Source: Flectonema sp. DT1601 | Taxonomy: Eukaryota > Euglenozoa > Diplonemea > Diplonemida > Diplonemidae | DNA length: 64,000 nt | Assembly: GCA_964019425.1 (NCBI GenBank) | Contig: OZ025816.1 | Location: 744,001 to 808,000 of the forward strand | Reading direction: 5' to 3' | In this document: one piece after another, positions 1 through 10,418 of the stretch | Layout of the letters: every line of letters starts with the position of its first letter | How positions within the stretch are numbered: the first letter of the stretch is position 1 | The notes under the pieces: model-generated | What the model was told of the DNA's origin: nothing | The model's database searches: none | Seen by the model: only the letters and a program-made list of their open reading frames with translations | Made by a program: the position numbers and the translations under genes

Positions 1-153
1 TATCAGATAGATGATATCTTTCTGCTTCTAAAATAACGTCCCCTCCCACTTCTTGTGGGTGGTGGGGACTACCCGGATGTGAATTTGATGCAGTCTTTGT
101 AAGGTTATGCATGCTATCTGAATATGTAGTCTTAGTACAAACAACACCCACAG
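1..153 (+). other. 3' part of an intron in alpha-tubulin
   Basis: The sequence has stops in the tubulin frame and ends in acaacacccacag directly before the conserved tubulin C-terminal exon. The 5' splice site is outside the window, so the intron is at least 153 bases long. Confidence 0.8.
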
Positions 154-275
154 GTATGGAGGAAGGAGAGTTCTCTGAGGCCAGAGAGGATTTGGCTGCC
201 CTCGAGAAGGACTACGAGGAGGTTGGTGCCGAGTCCGCTGACATCGAAGGAGAGGAGGACATCGAAGAGTACTAG
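154..275 (+). CDS. TUBA: alpha-tubulin, last exon (partial)
   Basis: This exon encodes the C-terminal 39 or so residues of alpha-tubulin, the microtubule subunit. It begins with two bases (gt) that finish a Gly codon, then reads [18 protein letters not shown], the conserved helix H12 region, then VGAESAD and an acidic tail ending in EEY. The terminal tyrosine is the usual target of detyrosination. The preceding 153 bases are not coding and end in acccacag, so they are the 3' part of an intron whose donor lies outside the window. The tail closely resembles euglenozoan alpha-tubulins, which is the best taxonomic clue in the window. The identification is secure because few proteins share this tail. 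Confidence 0.95.
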
Positions 276-624
276 TTCAGCAAAAAAACAACAACCCTTA
301 TTACATTTTTATTTTCTTTCCGGGAACATCCACTGTTAATGTTTTTCTTTTTATTGCTATTCTACTGAATAATTATTATCGGCAATTCTTATTTATTTAT
401 TTATTTTTTTCCTTTTTGGGAACAACCATTTTTTTTTTCTTTTTTTTTCTTAGCACTCTTCTTTCAAAGAAGAAAACTAGAACAAACCCCCTGGTCGCAC
501 ACCTCAAGTTCGACGAGGGACGCACAGAACGAATATTGGAATTTTTTTATTGGGAATTGTATAGTAAAGATTGACCATTACTGATTACTCGATGATTTAT
601 TTCCTTCAGGATATCTACGTGCAC
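276..624. other. intergenic region with 5' splice acceptor of the next gene
   Basis: AT- and pyrimidine-rich spacer with several T runs (for example around 430-450). It ends in ttatttccttcag at 609, a probable leader-splice acceptor 15 bases before the ATG at 625. No gene seen. Confidence 0.5.
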
Positions 625-3600
625 ATGATGTCTGAGGCTACTGCAAAAATCACATCGGCAGACGATGAAATCCGAATTACGATAATAGCAACCGGGATTG
701 AATCCGTCGACGATATTTACATCGACGTCTTTGATGAGAGTATTCAAGTTTTGAAATACGGAAAAGAGAAGACTCTCATCAACAACATCAATATCAAAGA
801 GGAAATTGACCCTTCAACAATAAAGGCAAGCTACTCAAAAAGAAGTCAAAAACTTACTATAGTTGCAAAGAAACCAACCATGCCTCAAAATATGAAAATA
901 AAACCATCATTGAAAACAAAGGAGTACAGCGATCGTTACAAAAAAGGAGATCGCTATCAGAATGTTGTATTCGAACCCAGTAAAGTAAATATTTCTGAGG
1001 GAACGATGTTTTATGATGTTTATATACCCGAGATTAATAATTGTGATTGTTCTCTTTGGGTCTTCGAGACTCATTGTGATATTGTTTCTAATCAAAGAGA
1101 TTCCTTACTTTTGCATCGAATCACATTCGAAAAGCAAATTAATCGCTTGACCGCTACAGCTTCATTTAATAAGAATACATCAACGTTATCAATTTCTGCT
1201 TTATATTTTGTTAGAAAGTTCTTCTCAACTAGAATATCAGAACACAGCGAGGGGTTAATTACTTTCATGTCGACTGATGAGCGAAGTCAAAGTTGCATCT
1301 CTCCAGAAGTACTTCAGGTTAAAAGCTGCTCTCATTCACTTGATATTGTTAATCAGTTTGTGTGTCTTATTGACGGTCAATCAGTTAGTTCTCAAAGTGA
1401 GTATTTAAAAATCGTATCATCGAATACTTCGATTAACACCATCACAACGTCTACTCACAGCTGTTCTTTATTAATCATCTCAGCCTCTGATCTTCGTCAT
1501 ATTAGCGACTCAATAACTACATTGGAAGATACTAATATTCTTTCACTTGGTATTTCAAATTCTAAGACTGCTGACAAAATCATATCCAAAGACTTCATAG
1601 GAGCATCAGTTCTTGGGGTTCTTGTGGATGGTACTAAACAACAACTTATTACAAGTAAGGAGAGTCTCATTAATAATATTCCAAAAGATGATGGTGAGAA
1701 TGTTGTTCTTATTGTGTCAACTGCTTACAAAACATTCCCACACAAGACTACAGCTTTATCAAATATTGCTGAACAGAGGTATACTGACATGATGAATAAA
1801 TTAAATAGTGATCCGAGTGGACTACATTCAAGATTCACAACAGTGCAGTGGGATTCAAAGAACTATTTCTGTACTCTAACAGTTTTCATCCCGGAAATAA
1901 CTACCGCTCGTGATGTAGACATTATTTGTGCAAACAGCCCATCGCCATCTGTTCACATTCGACTTTTTGATAAGTTAGTCAAAATAGCTGTTGAATATCC
2001 ACTTCAGCAATCTACTTTAGCAAAATCATATTACGCAAAGCAAGGTCTTTTAACTATCGAAGGAATAGTTGTCAGAAAAAGCAGCCTCTCAACAACTAGA
2101 GTGACAGGACTAATTAATAAATACAGCGATAAGGACTCGCGTCGGATTCTCATTTTGTTTGGTCCTCCTGGTGCTGGGAAGGGAACAGTTGCTCCTAAAG
2201 TAGTTGATTCTCTCGGTATTCCCCAGTTGTCTACTGGAGATATGTTGAGGGCTGCTGTTGCGGCGAAGACAGAAGTCGGTTTGAAGGCTGCATCTGTAAT
2301 GCAATCAGGTGGCCTTGTCTCTGACGAGTTAGTTGTGCAGGTAGTCAGAGGTCGAATTGAGGAGAAGGATTGCAAGAGGGGATTCATCTTAGACGGATTC
2401 CCTCGCACAGTTCCCCAAGCTCAGATGCTCGACGACATGTTGCGAGACATGGGCGATGAGGTGGGGAAGGTTGTTTCATTGTCTGTTCCTGATTCTGTTC
2501 TTGAAGAACGGATCTGTGGTCGATGGATTCACAAGGCTTCTGGTAGATCTTATCATGCAAAGTTCAAGCCACCAACGTCTCTCAAAGATGGTGAGAGTCC
2601 TTCTTCTGAAAACATGAAAGATGATGAGACTGGTGATGTATTGATTCAACGATCTGATGATACGAAGGAAGCCTTGGGAAAGCGACTGGAAGGATACCAT
2701 TCACAGACTGTTCCCCTTCTCAGTCACTATGAGAAGATTGTTGCCACTGTGAATGCCAACCAGGCTGCTGACGAGGTGTGGAAAGAAGTTGCTGACTCAC
2801 TTGGGATCTTTGTGGCTGTGAAGAAACCGATGAAGAGCAAAGAACAGATGCGGAATATTCTCATTTTGTTTGGTCCTCCTGGTGCTGGGAAGGGAACAGT
2901 TGCTCCTAAAGTAGTTGATTCTCTCGGTATTCCCCAGTTGTCTACTGGAGATATGTTGAGGGCTGCTGTTGCGGCGAAGACAGAAGTCGGTTTGAAGGCT
3001 GCATCTGTAATGCAATCAGGTGGCCTTGTCTCTGACGAGTTAGTTGTGCAGGTAGTCAGAGGTCGAATTGAGGAGAAGGATTGCAAGAGGGGATTCATCT
3101 TAGACGGATTCCCTCGCACAGTTCCCCAAGCTCAGATGCTCGACGACATGTTGCGAGACATGGGCGATGAGGTGGGGAAGGTTGTTTCATTGTCTGTTCC
3201 TGATTCTGTTCTTGAAGAACGGATCTGTGGTCGATGGATTCACAAGGCTTCTGGTAGATCTTATCATGCAAAGTTCAAGCCACCAACGTCTCTCAAAGAT
3301 GGTGAGAGTCCTTCTTCTGAAAACATGAAAGATGATGAGACTGGTGATGTATTGATTCAACGATCTGATGATACGAAGGAAGCCTTGGGAAAGCGACTGG
3401 AAGGATACCATTCGCAGACTGTTCCCCTTCTCAGTCACTATGAGAAGATTGTTGCCACTGTGAATGCCAACCAGGCTGCTGACGAGGTGTGGAAAGAAGT
3501 TGCTGACTCACTTGGGGTCTTTGTGGCTGTGAAGAAACCGATGAAGAGCAAAGAACAGATGCGGAATATTCTCATTTTGTTTGGTCCTCCTGGTGCTGGG

Positions 3601-6600
3601 AAGGGAACAGTTGCTCCTAAAGTAGTTGATTCTCTCGGTATTCCCCAGTTGTCTACTGGAGATATGTTGAGGGCTGCTGTTGCGGCGAAGACAGAAGTCG
3701 GTTTGAAGGCTGCATCTGTAATGCAATCAGGTGGCCTTGTCTCTGACGAGTTAGTTGTGCAGGTAGTCAGAGGTCGAATTGAGGAGAAGGATTGCAAGAG
3801 GGGATTCATCTTAGACGGATTCCCTCGCACAGTTCCCCAAGCTCAGATGCTCGACGACATGTTGCGAGACATGGGCGATGAGGTGGGGAAGGTTGTTTCA
3901 TTGTCTGTTCCTGATTCTGTTCTTGAAGAACGGATCTGTGGTCGATGGATTCACAAGGCTTCTGGTAGATCTTATCATGCAAAGTTCAAGCCACCAACGT
4001 CTCTCAAAGATGGTGAGAGTCCTTCTTCTGAAAACATGAAAGATGATGAGACTGGTGATGTATTGATTCAACGATCTGATGATACGAAGGAAGCCTTGGG
4101 AAAGCGACTGGAAGGATACCATTCGCAGACTGTTCCCCTTCTCAGTCACTATGAGAAGATTGTTGCCACTGTGAATGCCAACCAGGCTGCTGACGAGGTG
4201 TGGAAAGAAGTTGCTGACTCACTTGGGGTCTTTGTGGCTGTGAAGAAACCGACGAAGAGCAAAGAACAGATGCGGAATATTCTCATTTTGTTTGGCCCTC
4301 CTGGTGCTGGGAAGGGAACAGTTGCTCCTAAAGTAGTTGATTCTCTCGGTATTCCCCAGTTGTCTACTGGAGATATGTTGAGGGCTGCTGTTGCAGCGAA
4401 GACAGAAGTCGGTTTGAAGGCTGCATCTGTAATGCAATCAGGTGGCCTTGTCTCTGACGAGTTAGTTGTGCAGGTAGTCAGAGGTCGAATTGAGGAGAAG
4501 GATTGCAAGAGAGGATTCATCTTAGACGGATTCCCTCGCACAGTTCCCCAAGCTCAGATGCTCGACGACATGTTGCGAGACATGGGCGATGAGGTGGGGA
4601 AGGTTGTTTCATTGTCTGTTCCTGATTCTGTTCTTGAAGAACGGATCTGTGGTCGATGGATTCACAAGGCTTCTGGTAGATCTTATCATGCAAAGTTCAA
4701 GCCACCAACGTCTCTCAAAGATGGTGAGAGTCCTTCTTCTGAAAACATGAAAGATGATGAGACTGGTGATGTATTGATTCAACGATCTGATGATACGAAG
4801 GAAGCCTTGGGAAAGCGACTGGAAGGATACCATTCACAGACTGTTCCCCTTCTCAGTCACTATGAGAAGATTGTTGCCACTGTGAATGCCAACCAGGCTG
4901 CTGACGAGGTGTGGAAAGAAGTTGCTGACTCACTTGGGATCTTTGTGGCTGTGAAGAAACCGATGAAGAGCAAAGAACAGATGCGGAATATTCTCATTTT
5001 GTTTGGTCCTCCTGGTGCTGGGAAGGGAACAGTTGCTCCTAAAGTAGTTGATTCTCTCGGTATTCCCCAGTTGTCTACTGGAGATATGTTGAGGGCTGCT
5101 GTTGCAGCGAAGACAGAAGTCGGTTTGAAGGCTGCATCTGTAATGCAATCAGGTGGCCTTGTCTCTGACGAGTTAGTTGTGCAGGTAGTCAGAGGTCGAA
5201 TTGAGGAGAAGGATTGCAAGAGGGGATTCATCTTAGACGGATTCCCTCGCACAGTTCCCCAAGCTCAGATGCTCGACGACATGTTGCGAGACATGGGCGA
5301 TGAGGTGGGGAAGGTTGTTTCATTGTCTGTTCCTGATTCTGTTCTTGAAGAACGGATCTGTGGTCGATGGATTCACAAGGCTTCTGGTAGATCTTATCAT
5401 GCAAAGTTCAAGCCACCAACGTCTCTCAAAGATGGTGAGAGTCCTTCTTCTGAAAACATGAAAGATGATGAGACTGGTGATGTATTGATTCAACGATCTG
5501 ATGATACGAAGGAAGCCTTGGGAAAGCGACTGGAAGGATACCATTCGCAGACTGTTCCCCTTCTCAGTCACTATGAGAAGATTGTTGCCACTGTGAATGC
5601 CAACCAGGCTGCTGACGAGGTGTGGAAAGAAGTTGCTGACTCACTTGGGGTCTTTGTGGCTGTGAAGAAACCGATGAAGAGCAAAGAACAGATGCGGAAT
5701 ATTCTCATTTTGTTTGGTCCTCCTGGTGCTGGGAAGGGAACAGTTGCTCCTAAAGTAGTTGATTCTCTCGGTATTCCCCAGTTGTCTACTGGAGATATGT
5801 TGAGGGCTGCTGTTGCGGCGAAGACAGAAGTCGGTTTGAAGGCTGCATCTGTAATGCAATCAGGTGGCCTTGTCTCTGACGAGTTAGTTGTGCAGGTAGT
5901 CAGAGGTCGAATTGAGGAGAAGGATTGCAAGAGGGGATTCATCTTAGACGGATTCCCTCGCACAGTTCCCCAAGCTCAGATGCTCGACGACATGTTGCGA
6001 GACATGGGCGATGAGGTGGGGAAGGTTGTTTCATTGTCTGTTCCTGATTCTGTTCTTGAAGAACGGATCTGTGGTCGATGGATTCACAAGGCTTCTGGTA
6101 GATCTTATCATGCAAAGTTCAAGCCACCAACGTCTCTCAAAGATGGTGAGAGTCCTTCTTCTGAAAACATGAAAGATGATGAGACTGGTGATGTATTGAT
6201 TCAACGATCTGATGATACGAAGGAAGCCTTGGGAAAGCGACTGGAAGGATACCATTCGCAGACTGTTCCCCTTCTCAGTCACTATGAGAAGATTGTTGCC
6301 ACTGTGAATGCCAACCAGGCTGCTGACGAGGTGTGGAAAGAAGTTGCTGACTCACTTGGGGTCTTTGTGGCTGTGAAGAAACCGACGAAGAGCAAAGAAC
6401 AGATGCGGAATATTCTCATTTTGTTTGGCCCTCCTGGTGCTGGGAAGGGAACAGTTGCTCCTAAAGTAGTTGATTCTCTCGGTATTCCCCAGTTGTCTAC
6501 TGGAGATATGTTGAGGGCTGCTGTTGCAGCGAAGACAGAAGTCGGTTTGAAGGCTGCATCTGTAATGCAATCAGGTGGCCTTGTCTCTGACGAGTTAGTT

Positions 6601-8817
6601 GTGCAGGTAGTCAGAGGTCGAATTGAGGAGAAGGATTGCAAGAGAGGATTCATCTTAGACGGATTCCCTCGCACAGTTCCCCAAGCTCAGATGCTCGACG
6701 ACATGTTGCGAGACATGGGCGATGAGGTGGGGAAGGTTGTTTCATTGTCTGTTCCTGATTCTGTTCTTGAAGAACGGATCTGTGGTCGATGGATTCACAA
6801 GGCTTCTGGTAGATCTTATCATGCAAAGTTCAAGCCACCAACGTCTCTCAAAGATGGTGAGAGTCCTTCTTCTGAAAACATGAAAGATGATGAGACTGGT
6901 GATGTATTGATTCAACGATCTGATGATACGAAGGAAGCCTTGGGAAAGCGACTGGAAGGATACCATTCGCAGACTGTTCCCCTTCTCAGTCACTATGAGA
7001 AGATTGTTGCCACTGTGAATGCCAACCAGGCTGCTGACGAGGTGTGGAAAGAAGTTGCTGACTCACTTGGGGTCTTTGTGGCTGTGAAGAAACCGACGAA
7101 GAGCAAAGAACAGATGCGGAATATTCTCATTTTGTTTGGCCCTCCTGGTGCTGGGAAGGGAACAGTTGCTCCTAAAGTAGTTGATTCTCTCGGTATTCCC
7201 CAGTTGTCTACTGGAGATATGTTGAGGGCTGCTGTTGCGGCGAAGACAGAAGTCGGTTTGAAGGCTGCATCTGTAATGCAATCAGGTGGCCTTGTCTCTG
7301 ACGAGTTAGTTGTGCAGGTAGTCAGAGGTCGAATTGAGGAGAAGGATTGCAAGAGAGGATTCATCTTAGACGGATTCCCTCGCACAGTTCCCCAAGCTCA
7401 GATGCTCGACGACATGTTGCGAGACATGGGCGATGAGGTGGGGAAGGTTGTTTCATTGTCTGTTCCTGATTCTGTTCTTGAAGAACGGATCTGTGGTCGA
7501 TGGATTCACAAGGCTTCTGGTAGATCTTATCATGCAAAGTTCAAGCCACCAACGTCTCTCAAAGATGGTGAGAGTCCTTCTTCTGAAAACATGAAAGATG
7601 ATGAGACTGGTGATGTATTGATTCAACGATCTGATGATACGAAGGAAGCCTTGGGAAAGCGACTGGAAGGATACCATTCACAGACTGTTCCCCTTCTCAG
7701 TCACTATGAGAAGATTGTTGCCACTGTGAATGCCAACCAGGCTGCTGACGAGGTGTGGAAAGAAGTTGCTGACTCACTTGGGATCTTTGTGGCTGTGAAG
7801 AAACCGATGAAGAGCAAAGAACAGATGCGGAATATTCTCATTTTGTTTGGCCCTCCTGGTGCTGGGAAGGGAACAGTTGCTCCTAAAGTAGTTGATTCTC
7901 TCGGTATTCCCCAGTTGTCTACTGGAGATATGTTGAGGGCTGTTGTTGAGAGTTCCACTGAAATCGGATTGAATGCAGCAGCTGTTATGAAATCTGGAGG
8001 TTTGGTTTCTGATGATGTAGTGATGGAGGTTGTGAGAAGTAGAATTTGTGATGATGACTGCAAGAGAGGATTTATTTTAGACGGATTCCCTCGCACAATT
8101 CCACAGGCTAAGATGTTAGATAAATTACTCTTAGAAACAGGAGATGAAGTAAGCCAAGTAGTGTCGTTTAGTGTTCCTGATTCTGTTCTTGAAGAACGGA
8201 TCTGTGGTCGATGGATTCACAAGGCTTCTGGTAGATCTTATCATGCAAAGTTTGAACCTCCAAAATCACTGAAGTCTGGAGATAATCCAACTAGCGATAA
8301 TATGAAAGACGATTTAACTGGTGATGTATTGATTCAACGATCTGACGATACGAAGGAAGCCTTGGGAAAGCGACTCTCTGAATACCATTCTCTTGCTGTT
8401 CCGTTATTGAAACATTACCAAAATATTGTTTCTGTTATTAATGCTAGTAGGACCCCTGAAGAAGTTTCACAGGAAGTATTTACCATGCTGGAGACAAATT
8501 CAACTTCAGTAAAGAAGACAGACACTTATACGATATCATCCTTACAAATTGAAAAGGGAAGACACATCATTGAATTGGAGTCGTGGAAAAGTTTTAGAAC
8601 AAAGATTCAAGTTCCATTAAACGAAAGTATTCTCGACGAGGCATCTGTTTTAGAGCTGAGTTTTCGTCATCAAATATTAGACAGAGAACACGCACTGAGA
8701 AACCGATACAGTCTTCAACTAGCTGTTGCTTGTAATAAATGCCTAATAAGAAAAGGACTTCCACCGAGTGTACTAATAAAACACCGACTGACGCCTTACT
8801 TAGAGAGCTTAGCATAG
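625..8817 (+). CDS. multi-domain protein: CS/p23-like domains plus nine tandem adenylate kinase domains
   Basis: This 2730-residue protein would interconvert ATP, AMP and ADP, probably in the flagellum, where multi-domain adenylate kinases are known. The N-terminal third (about 640-2080) holds three beta-rich segments resembling CS/p23 or PIH1 C-terminal domains, at roughly 640-860, 1000-1200 and 1850-2070. Nine adenylate kinase domains follow at 711-base spacing, starting at 2140, 2851, 3562, 4273, 4984, 5695, 6406, 7117 and 7828. Each carries the P-loop GPPGAGKGT, the AMP-site STGDMLR, LDGFPRT, a long LID starting [12 protein letters not shown], and [13 protein letters not shown], so all look catalytically complete. 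A tail of about 100 residues is unrecognised. The frame is also open upstream to a non-ATG codon at 571 and contains an ATG at 592. I chose the ATG at 625 (or 628) because an acceptor-like ttccttcag ends at 609. Copies 1-8 are nearly identical in DNA; copy 9 is mosaic. Confidence 0.9.
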   Translation: MMSEATAKITSADDEIRITIIATGIESVDDIYIDVFDESIQVLKYGKEKTLINNINIKEEIDPSTIKASYSKRSQKLTIVAKKPTMPQNMKIKPSLKTKEYSDRYKKGDRYQNVVFEPSKVNISEGTMFYDVYIPEINNCDCSLWVFETHCDIVSNQRDSLLLHRITFEKQINRLTATASFNKNTSTLSISALYFVRKFFSTRISEHSEGLITFMSTDERSQSCISPEVLQVKSCSHSLDIVNQFVCLIDGQSVSSQSEYLKIVSSNTSINTITTSTHSCSLLIISASDLRHISDSITTLEDTNILSLGISNSKTADKIISKDFIGASVLGVLVDGTKQQLITSKESLINNIPKDDGENVVLIVSTAYKTFPHKTTALSNIAEQRYTDMMNKLNSDPSGLHSRFTTVQWDSKNYFCTLTVFIPEITTARDVDIICANSPSPSVHIRLFDKLVKIAVEYPLQQSTLAKSYYAKQGLLTIEGIVVRKSSLSTTRVTGLINKYSDKDSRRILILFGPPGAGKGTVAPKVVDSLGIPQLSTGDMLRAAVAAKTEVGLKAASVMQSGGLVSDELVVQVVRGRIEEKDCKRGFILDGFPRTVPQAQMLDDMLRDMGDEVGKVVSLSVPDSVLEERICGRWIHKASGRSYHAKFKPPTSLKDGESPSSENMKDDETGDVLIQRSDDTKEALGKRLEGYHSQTVPLLSHYEKIVATVNANQAADEVWKEVADSLGIFVAVKKPMKSKEQMRNILILFGPPGAGKGTVAPKVVDSLGIPQLSTGDMLRAAVAAKTEVGLKAASVMQSGGLVSDELVVQVVRGRIEEKDCKRGFILDGFPRTVPQAQMLDDMLRDMGDEVGKVVSLSVPDSVLEERICGRWIHKASGRSYHAKFKPPTSLKDGESPSSENMKDDETGDVLIQRSDDTKEALGKRLEGYHSQTVPLLSHYEKIVATVNANQAADEVWKEVADSLGVFVAVKKPMKSKEQMRNILILFGPPGAGKGTVAPKVVDSLGIPQLSTGDMLRAAVAAKTEVGLKAASVMQSGGLVSDELVVQVVRGRIEEKDCKRGFILDGFPRTVPQAQMLDDMLRDMGDEVGKVVSLSVPDSVLEERICGRWIHKASGRSYHAKFKPPTSLKDGESPSSENMKDDETGDVLIQRSDDTKEALGKRLEGYHSQTVPLLSHYEKIVATVNANQAADEVWKEVADSLGVFVAVKKPTKSKEQMRNILILFGPPGAGKGTVAPKVVDSLGIPQLSTGDMLRAAVAAKTEVGLKAASVMQSGGLVSDELVVQVVRGRIEEKDCKRGFILDGFPRTVPQAQMLDDMLRDMGDEVGKVVSLSVPDSVLEERICGRWIHKASGRSYHAKFKPPTSLKDGESPSSENMKDDETGDVLIQRSDDTKEALGKRLEGYHSQTVPLLSHYEKIVATVNANQAADEVWKEVADSLGIFVAVKKPMKSKEQMRNILILFGPPGAGKGTVAPKVVDSLGIPQLSTGDMLRAAVAAKTEVGLKAASVMQSGGLVSDELVVQVVRGRIEEKDCKRGFILDGFPRTVPQAQMLDDMLRDMGDEVGKVVSLSVPDSVLEERICGRWIHKASGRSYHAKFKPPTSLKDGESPSSENMKDDETGDVLIQRSDDTKEALGKRLEGYHSQTVPLLSHYEKIVATVNANQAADEVWKEVADSLGVFVAVKKPMKSKEQMRNILILFGPPGAGKGTVAPKVVDSLGIPQLSTGDMLRAAVAAKTEVGLKAASVMQSGGLVSDELVVQVVRGRIEEKDCKRGFILDGFPRTVPQAQMLDDMLRDMGDEVGKVVSLSVPDSVLEERICGRWIHKASGRSYHAKFKPPTSLKDGESPSSENMKDDETGDVLIQRSDDTKEALGKRLEGYHSQTVPLLSHYEKIVATVNANQAADEVWKEVADSLGVFVAVKKPTKSKEQMRNILILFGPPGAGKGTVAPKVVDSLGIPQLSTGDMLRAAVAAKTEVGLKAASVMQSGGLVSDELVVQVVRGRIEEKDCKRGFILDGFPRTVPQAQMLDDMLRDMGDEVGKVVSLSVPDSVLEERICGRWIHKASGRSYHAKFKPPTSLKDGESPSSENMKDDETGDVLIQRSDDTKEALGKRLEGYHSQTVPLLSHYEKIVATVNANQAADEVWKEVADSLGVFVAVKKPTKSKEQMRNILILFGPPGAGKGTVAPKVVDSLGIPQLSTGDMLRAAVAAKTEVGLKAASVMQSGGLVSDELVVQVVRGRIEEKDCKRGFILDGFPRTVPQAQMLDDMLRDMGDEVGKVVSLSVPDSVLEERICGRWIHKASGRSYHAKFKPPTSLKDGESPSSENMKDDETGDVLIQRSDDTKEALGKRLEGYHSQTVPLLSHYEKIVATVNANQAADEVWKEVADSLGIFVAVKKPMKSKEQMRNILILFGPPGAGKGTVAPKVVDSLGIPQLSTGDMLRAVVESSTEIGLNAAAVMKSGGLVSDDVVMEVVRSRICDDDCKRGFILDGFPRTIPQAKMLDKLLLETGDEVSQVVSFSVPDSVLEERICGRWIHKASGRSYHAKFEPPKSLKSGDNPTSDNMKDDLTGDVLIQRSDDTKEALGKRLSEYHSLAVPLLKHYQNIVSVINASRTPEEVSQEVFTMLETNSTSVKKTDTYTISSLQIEKGRHIIELESWKSFRTKIQVPLNESILDEASVLELSFRHQILDREHALRNRYSLQLAVACNKCLIRKGLPPSVLIKHRLTPYLESLA
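2140..8538 (+). repeat. tandem array of nine 711-bp coding repeats (adenylate kinase domain)
   Basis: Nine units of exactly 711 bases. Copies 1-8 differ at only a handful of sites I could find: ggt/ggc in the P-loop Gly codon, gcg/gca in an Ala codon, agg/aga before GFILDGF, cac/cgc in the HSQ codon, and Ile/Val plus Met/Thr changes near the linker. The variants group the units into blocks of three: copies 3 and 6 match at all these sites, and copies 2 and 5 differ at one. Copy 9 is diverged over most of its length but matches the other units exactly in two stretches. Confidence 0.95.
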
Positions 8818-9104
8818 AGCTCATTACGTTTTCACGTGAGGGATTTCCTGCTAAATGTTTCGATTGCTGTATTTACACATTGTTATTATCGGTATTCTGT
8901 TGAGTGCTTCTGCACAACTATAGAACTGTGTAATGTCTTTATAATGGTTCTTGATTTCCTGGTTAACTTCTATTTCTTTTCTACAGGAAGATTTATATAT
9001 TCTTGATTTGTTGTTTACAGATATTAATTGATAGAACATACCTGTCGAACTATTACTTTTACAGACACTAAGAGGAGGGCTTCGGGCCGCTAGAAAGCAA
9101 TAAC
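8818..9104. other. short intergenic region
   Basis: AT-rich spacer. tattacttttacag ends at 9064, a likely leader acceptor 40 bases before the next ATG. Nothing else seen. Confidence 0.4.
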
Positions 9105-10418
9105 ATGGAAGTGCTAGTGGCAGCAGAGATTTATGGAGTTAAGAGAAACCTTCGTTTTGTATTTCAAACGCGTCCGATGATAAAAGAATTGACGAAACAG
9201 GTTGTGAACGCATTTCAAAGGGAGGCAGTTATAAATAAACCTGAAGGAATAACATTAATAGAATTTAACATAAGTCATATGCACATTCATGGTGAGGGTG
9301 GCTGGATTGATCTTCAACGACAGCGACAACTACAACACGGAGTTCAGATCTATGCATTCCAAAAAAAACAAGAAGACGATGATGATCGAAATCTATCTAA
9401 CAAACAATCCCGCAGGGGACGAAGCAGCTCTCCAAATTGCCCTCCGTCTCCGAGAAGGTGTGAAGTTGAAGGAATTAGACGGGCTTTTATTGATAAAATA
9501 AGATGTGTTTTTCAAGCATTATCAAACTCCAGTGACAAAATTAAAGTTACCACCTTAGAAGAATCCCTTAGACAACGTGGTATTGCTGGTTCAGGTGAAC
9601 TAACGACTGGTATTCTGCAGGCAGTCGATTCTCAGTTTTATATGAACTTAACTAACTTATCGCTAGCTCAATTTACGAGATGGGGTAGGAAGCATCCAGT
9701 CGATGTTGATCTTTTATATTCGAAATGTGATGTTTTACGATGGGCTACACCTGTCAAGTCTCGCAAGAGATCTGTTTCTGCGAGAGGTGCTCCTGAAGCA
9801 GCTGTTTCTCCAGTTCCACTTCCTCCATCATTACCTGTTGGTCTTAGTATTCCTCCACCATCACCAAGAGTTAGTGCTCCACTTCCGATTCAACTTCCTA
9901 AGAAGACGGTCATGGCGCAGAGTATTTTAGGTGACGCTTCTGTTATTGCTTCTCCACCAAAGATGTTGTTCCAACCAACTAGTTATGATTCATTACCTCC
10001 TCGTGTTAGTAGTCGTTCTTCTAGTATGAGAAGAGCATCTGGTGGATGTAGAACTTTATCACCTGTTAAGGATGTTAATTTTCCGATTGATTTAATGTCT
10101 TCACCGATATCTGTTCCTGCAGTGATGCCAGTGACAATACCTTCAGTGCTTTCTACTCATGGATTAGTTCAACCTTTTCAGCCAGTGATGCCAATGTCTC
10201 CACAACCAGATTCACCAACTCCTGTGTCGCTACTTTCACAATCGGCACCTCCAATTCCTTTACAACTGTCAGCTACACCATCAATTCCTTTACCACTATC
10301 GGCTACACCACCATTTCCGAAACCCTGGGAATCTTGGCTTGGCACTGAAATCAAACGACTTGAAGCTGAACATCAGGCAAAGGTTGCATCTTTATATGCG
10401 CGATTGAATAGACAATAG
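9105..10418 (+). CDS. BILBO1 N-terminal-domain-like protein with proline-rich tail
   Basis: A 437-residue protein. Residues 1-88 align by eye with the N-terminal domain of trypanosome BILBO1: both open with a short strand ending in A-(A/D)-(E/D)-I, then a hydrophobic F-x-F strand, then PxIxELT and an amphipathic helix, a W-(I/V)-DL segment and a final (I/L)YxFQ strand. BILBO1 builds the flagellar pocket collar, and this domain recruits partners. After an acidic and basic linker (90-125), residues 127-215 form a helical segment that may contain degenerate EF-hands, which would parallel BILBO1's order of domain then EF-hands. Residues 220-410 are Pro/Ser-rich low complexity. The last 25 residues could form a short helix. 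There is no long coiled coil as in BILBO1 itself, so it is a relative or shares only the domain. Cytoskeletal function is inferred. Confidence 0.7.
   Translation: MEVLVAAEIYGVKRNLRFVFQTRPMIKELTKQVVNAFQREAVINKPEGITLIEFNISHMHIHGEGGWIDLQRQRQLQHGVQIYAFQKKQEDDDDRNLSNKQSRRGRSSSPNCPPSPRRCEVEGIRRAFIDKIRCVFQALSNSSDKIKVTTLEESLRQRGIAGSGELTTGILQAVDSQFYMNLTNLSLAQFTRWGRKHPVDVDLLYSKCDVLRWATPVKSRKRSVSARGAPEAAVSPVPLPPSLPVGLSIPPPSPRVSAPLPIQLPKKTVMAQSILGDASVIASPPKMLFQPTSYDSLPPRVSSRSSSMRRASGGCRTLSPVKDVNFPIDLMSSPISVPAVMPVTIPSVLSTHGLVQPFQPVMPMSPQPDSPTPVSLLSQSAPPIPLQLSATPSIPLPLSATPPFPKPWESWLGTEIKRLEAEHQAKVASLYARLNRQ

Noticed and set aside
571-624. Extension of the kinase-array gene upstream of 625
   Set aside because: It begins at a TTG, and both it and the ATG at 592 lie before the acceptor-like ttccttcag ending at 609.
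2031-8096. Series of antisense frames of 72-130 codons repeated across the kinase array
   Set aside because: They recur every 711 bases as mirror images of the kinase codons; they are shadows of the repeated sense gene.
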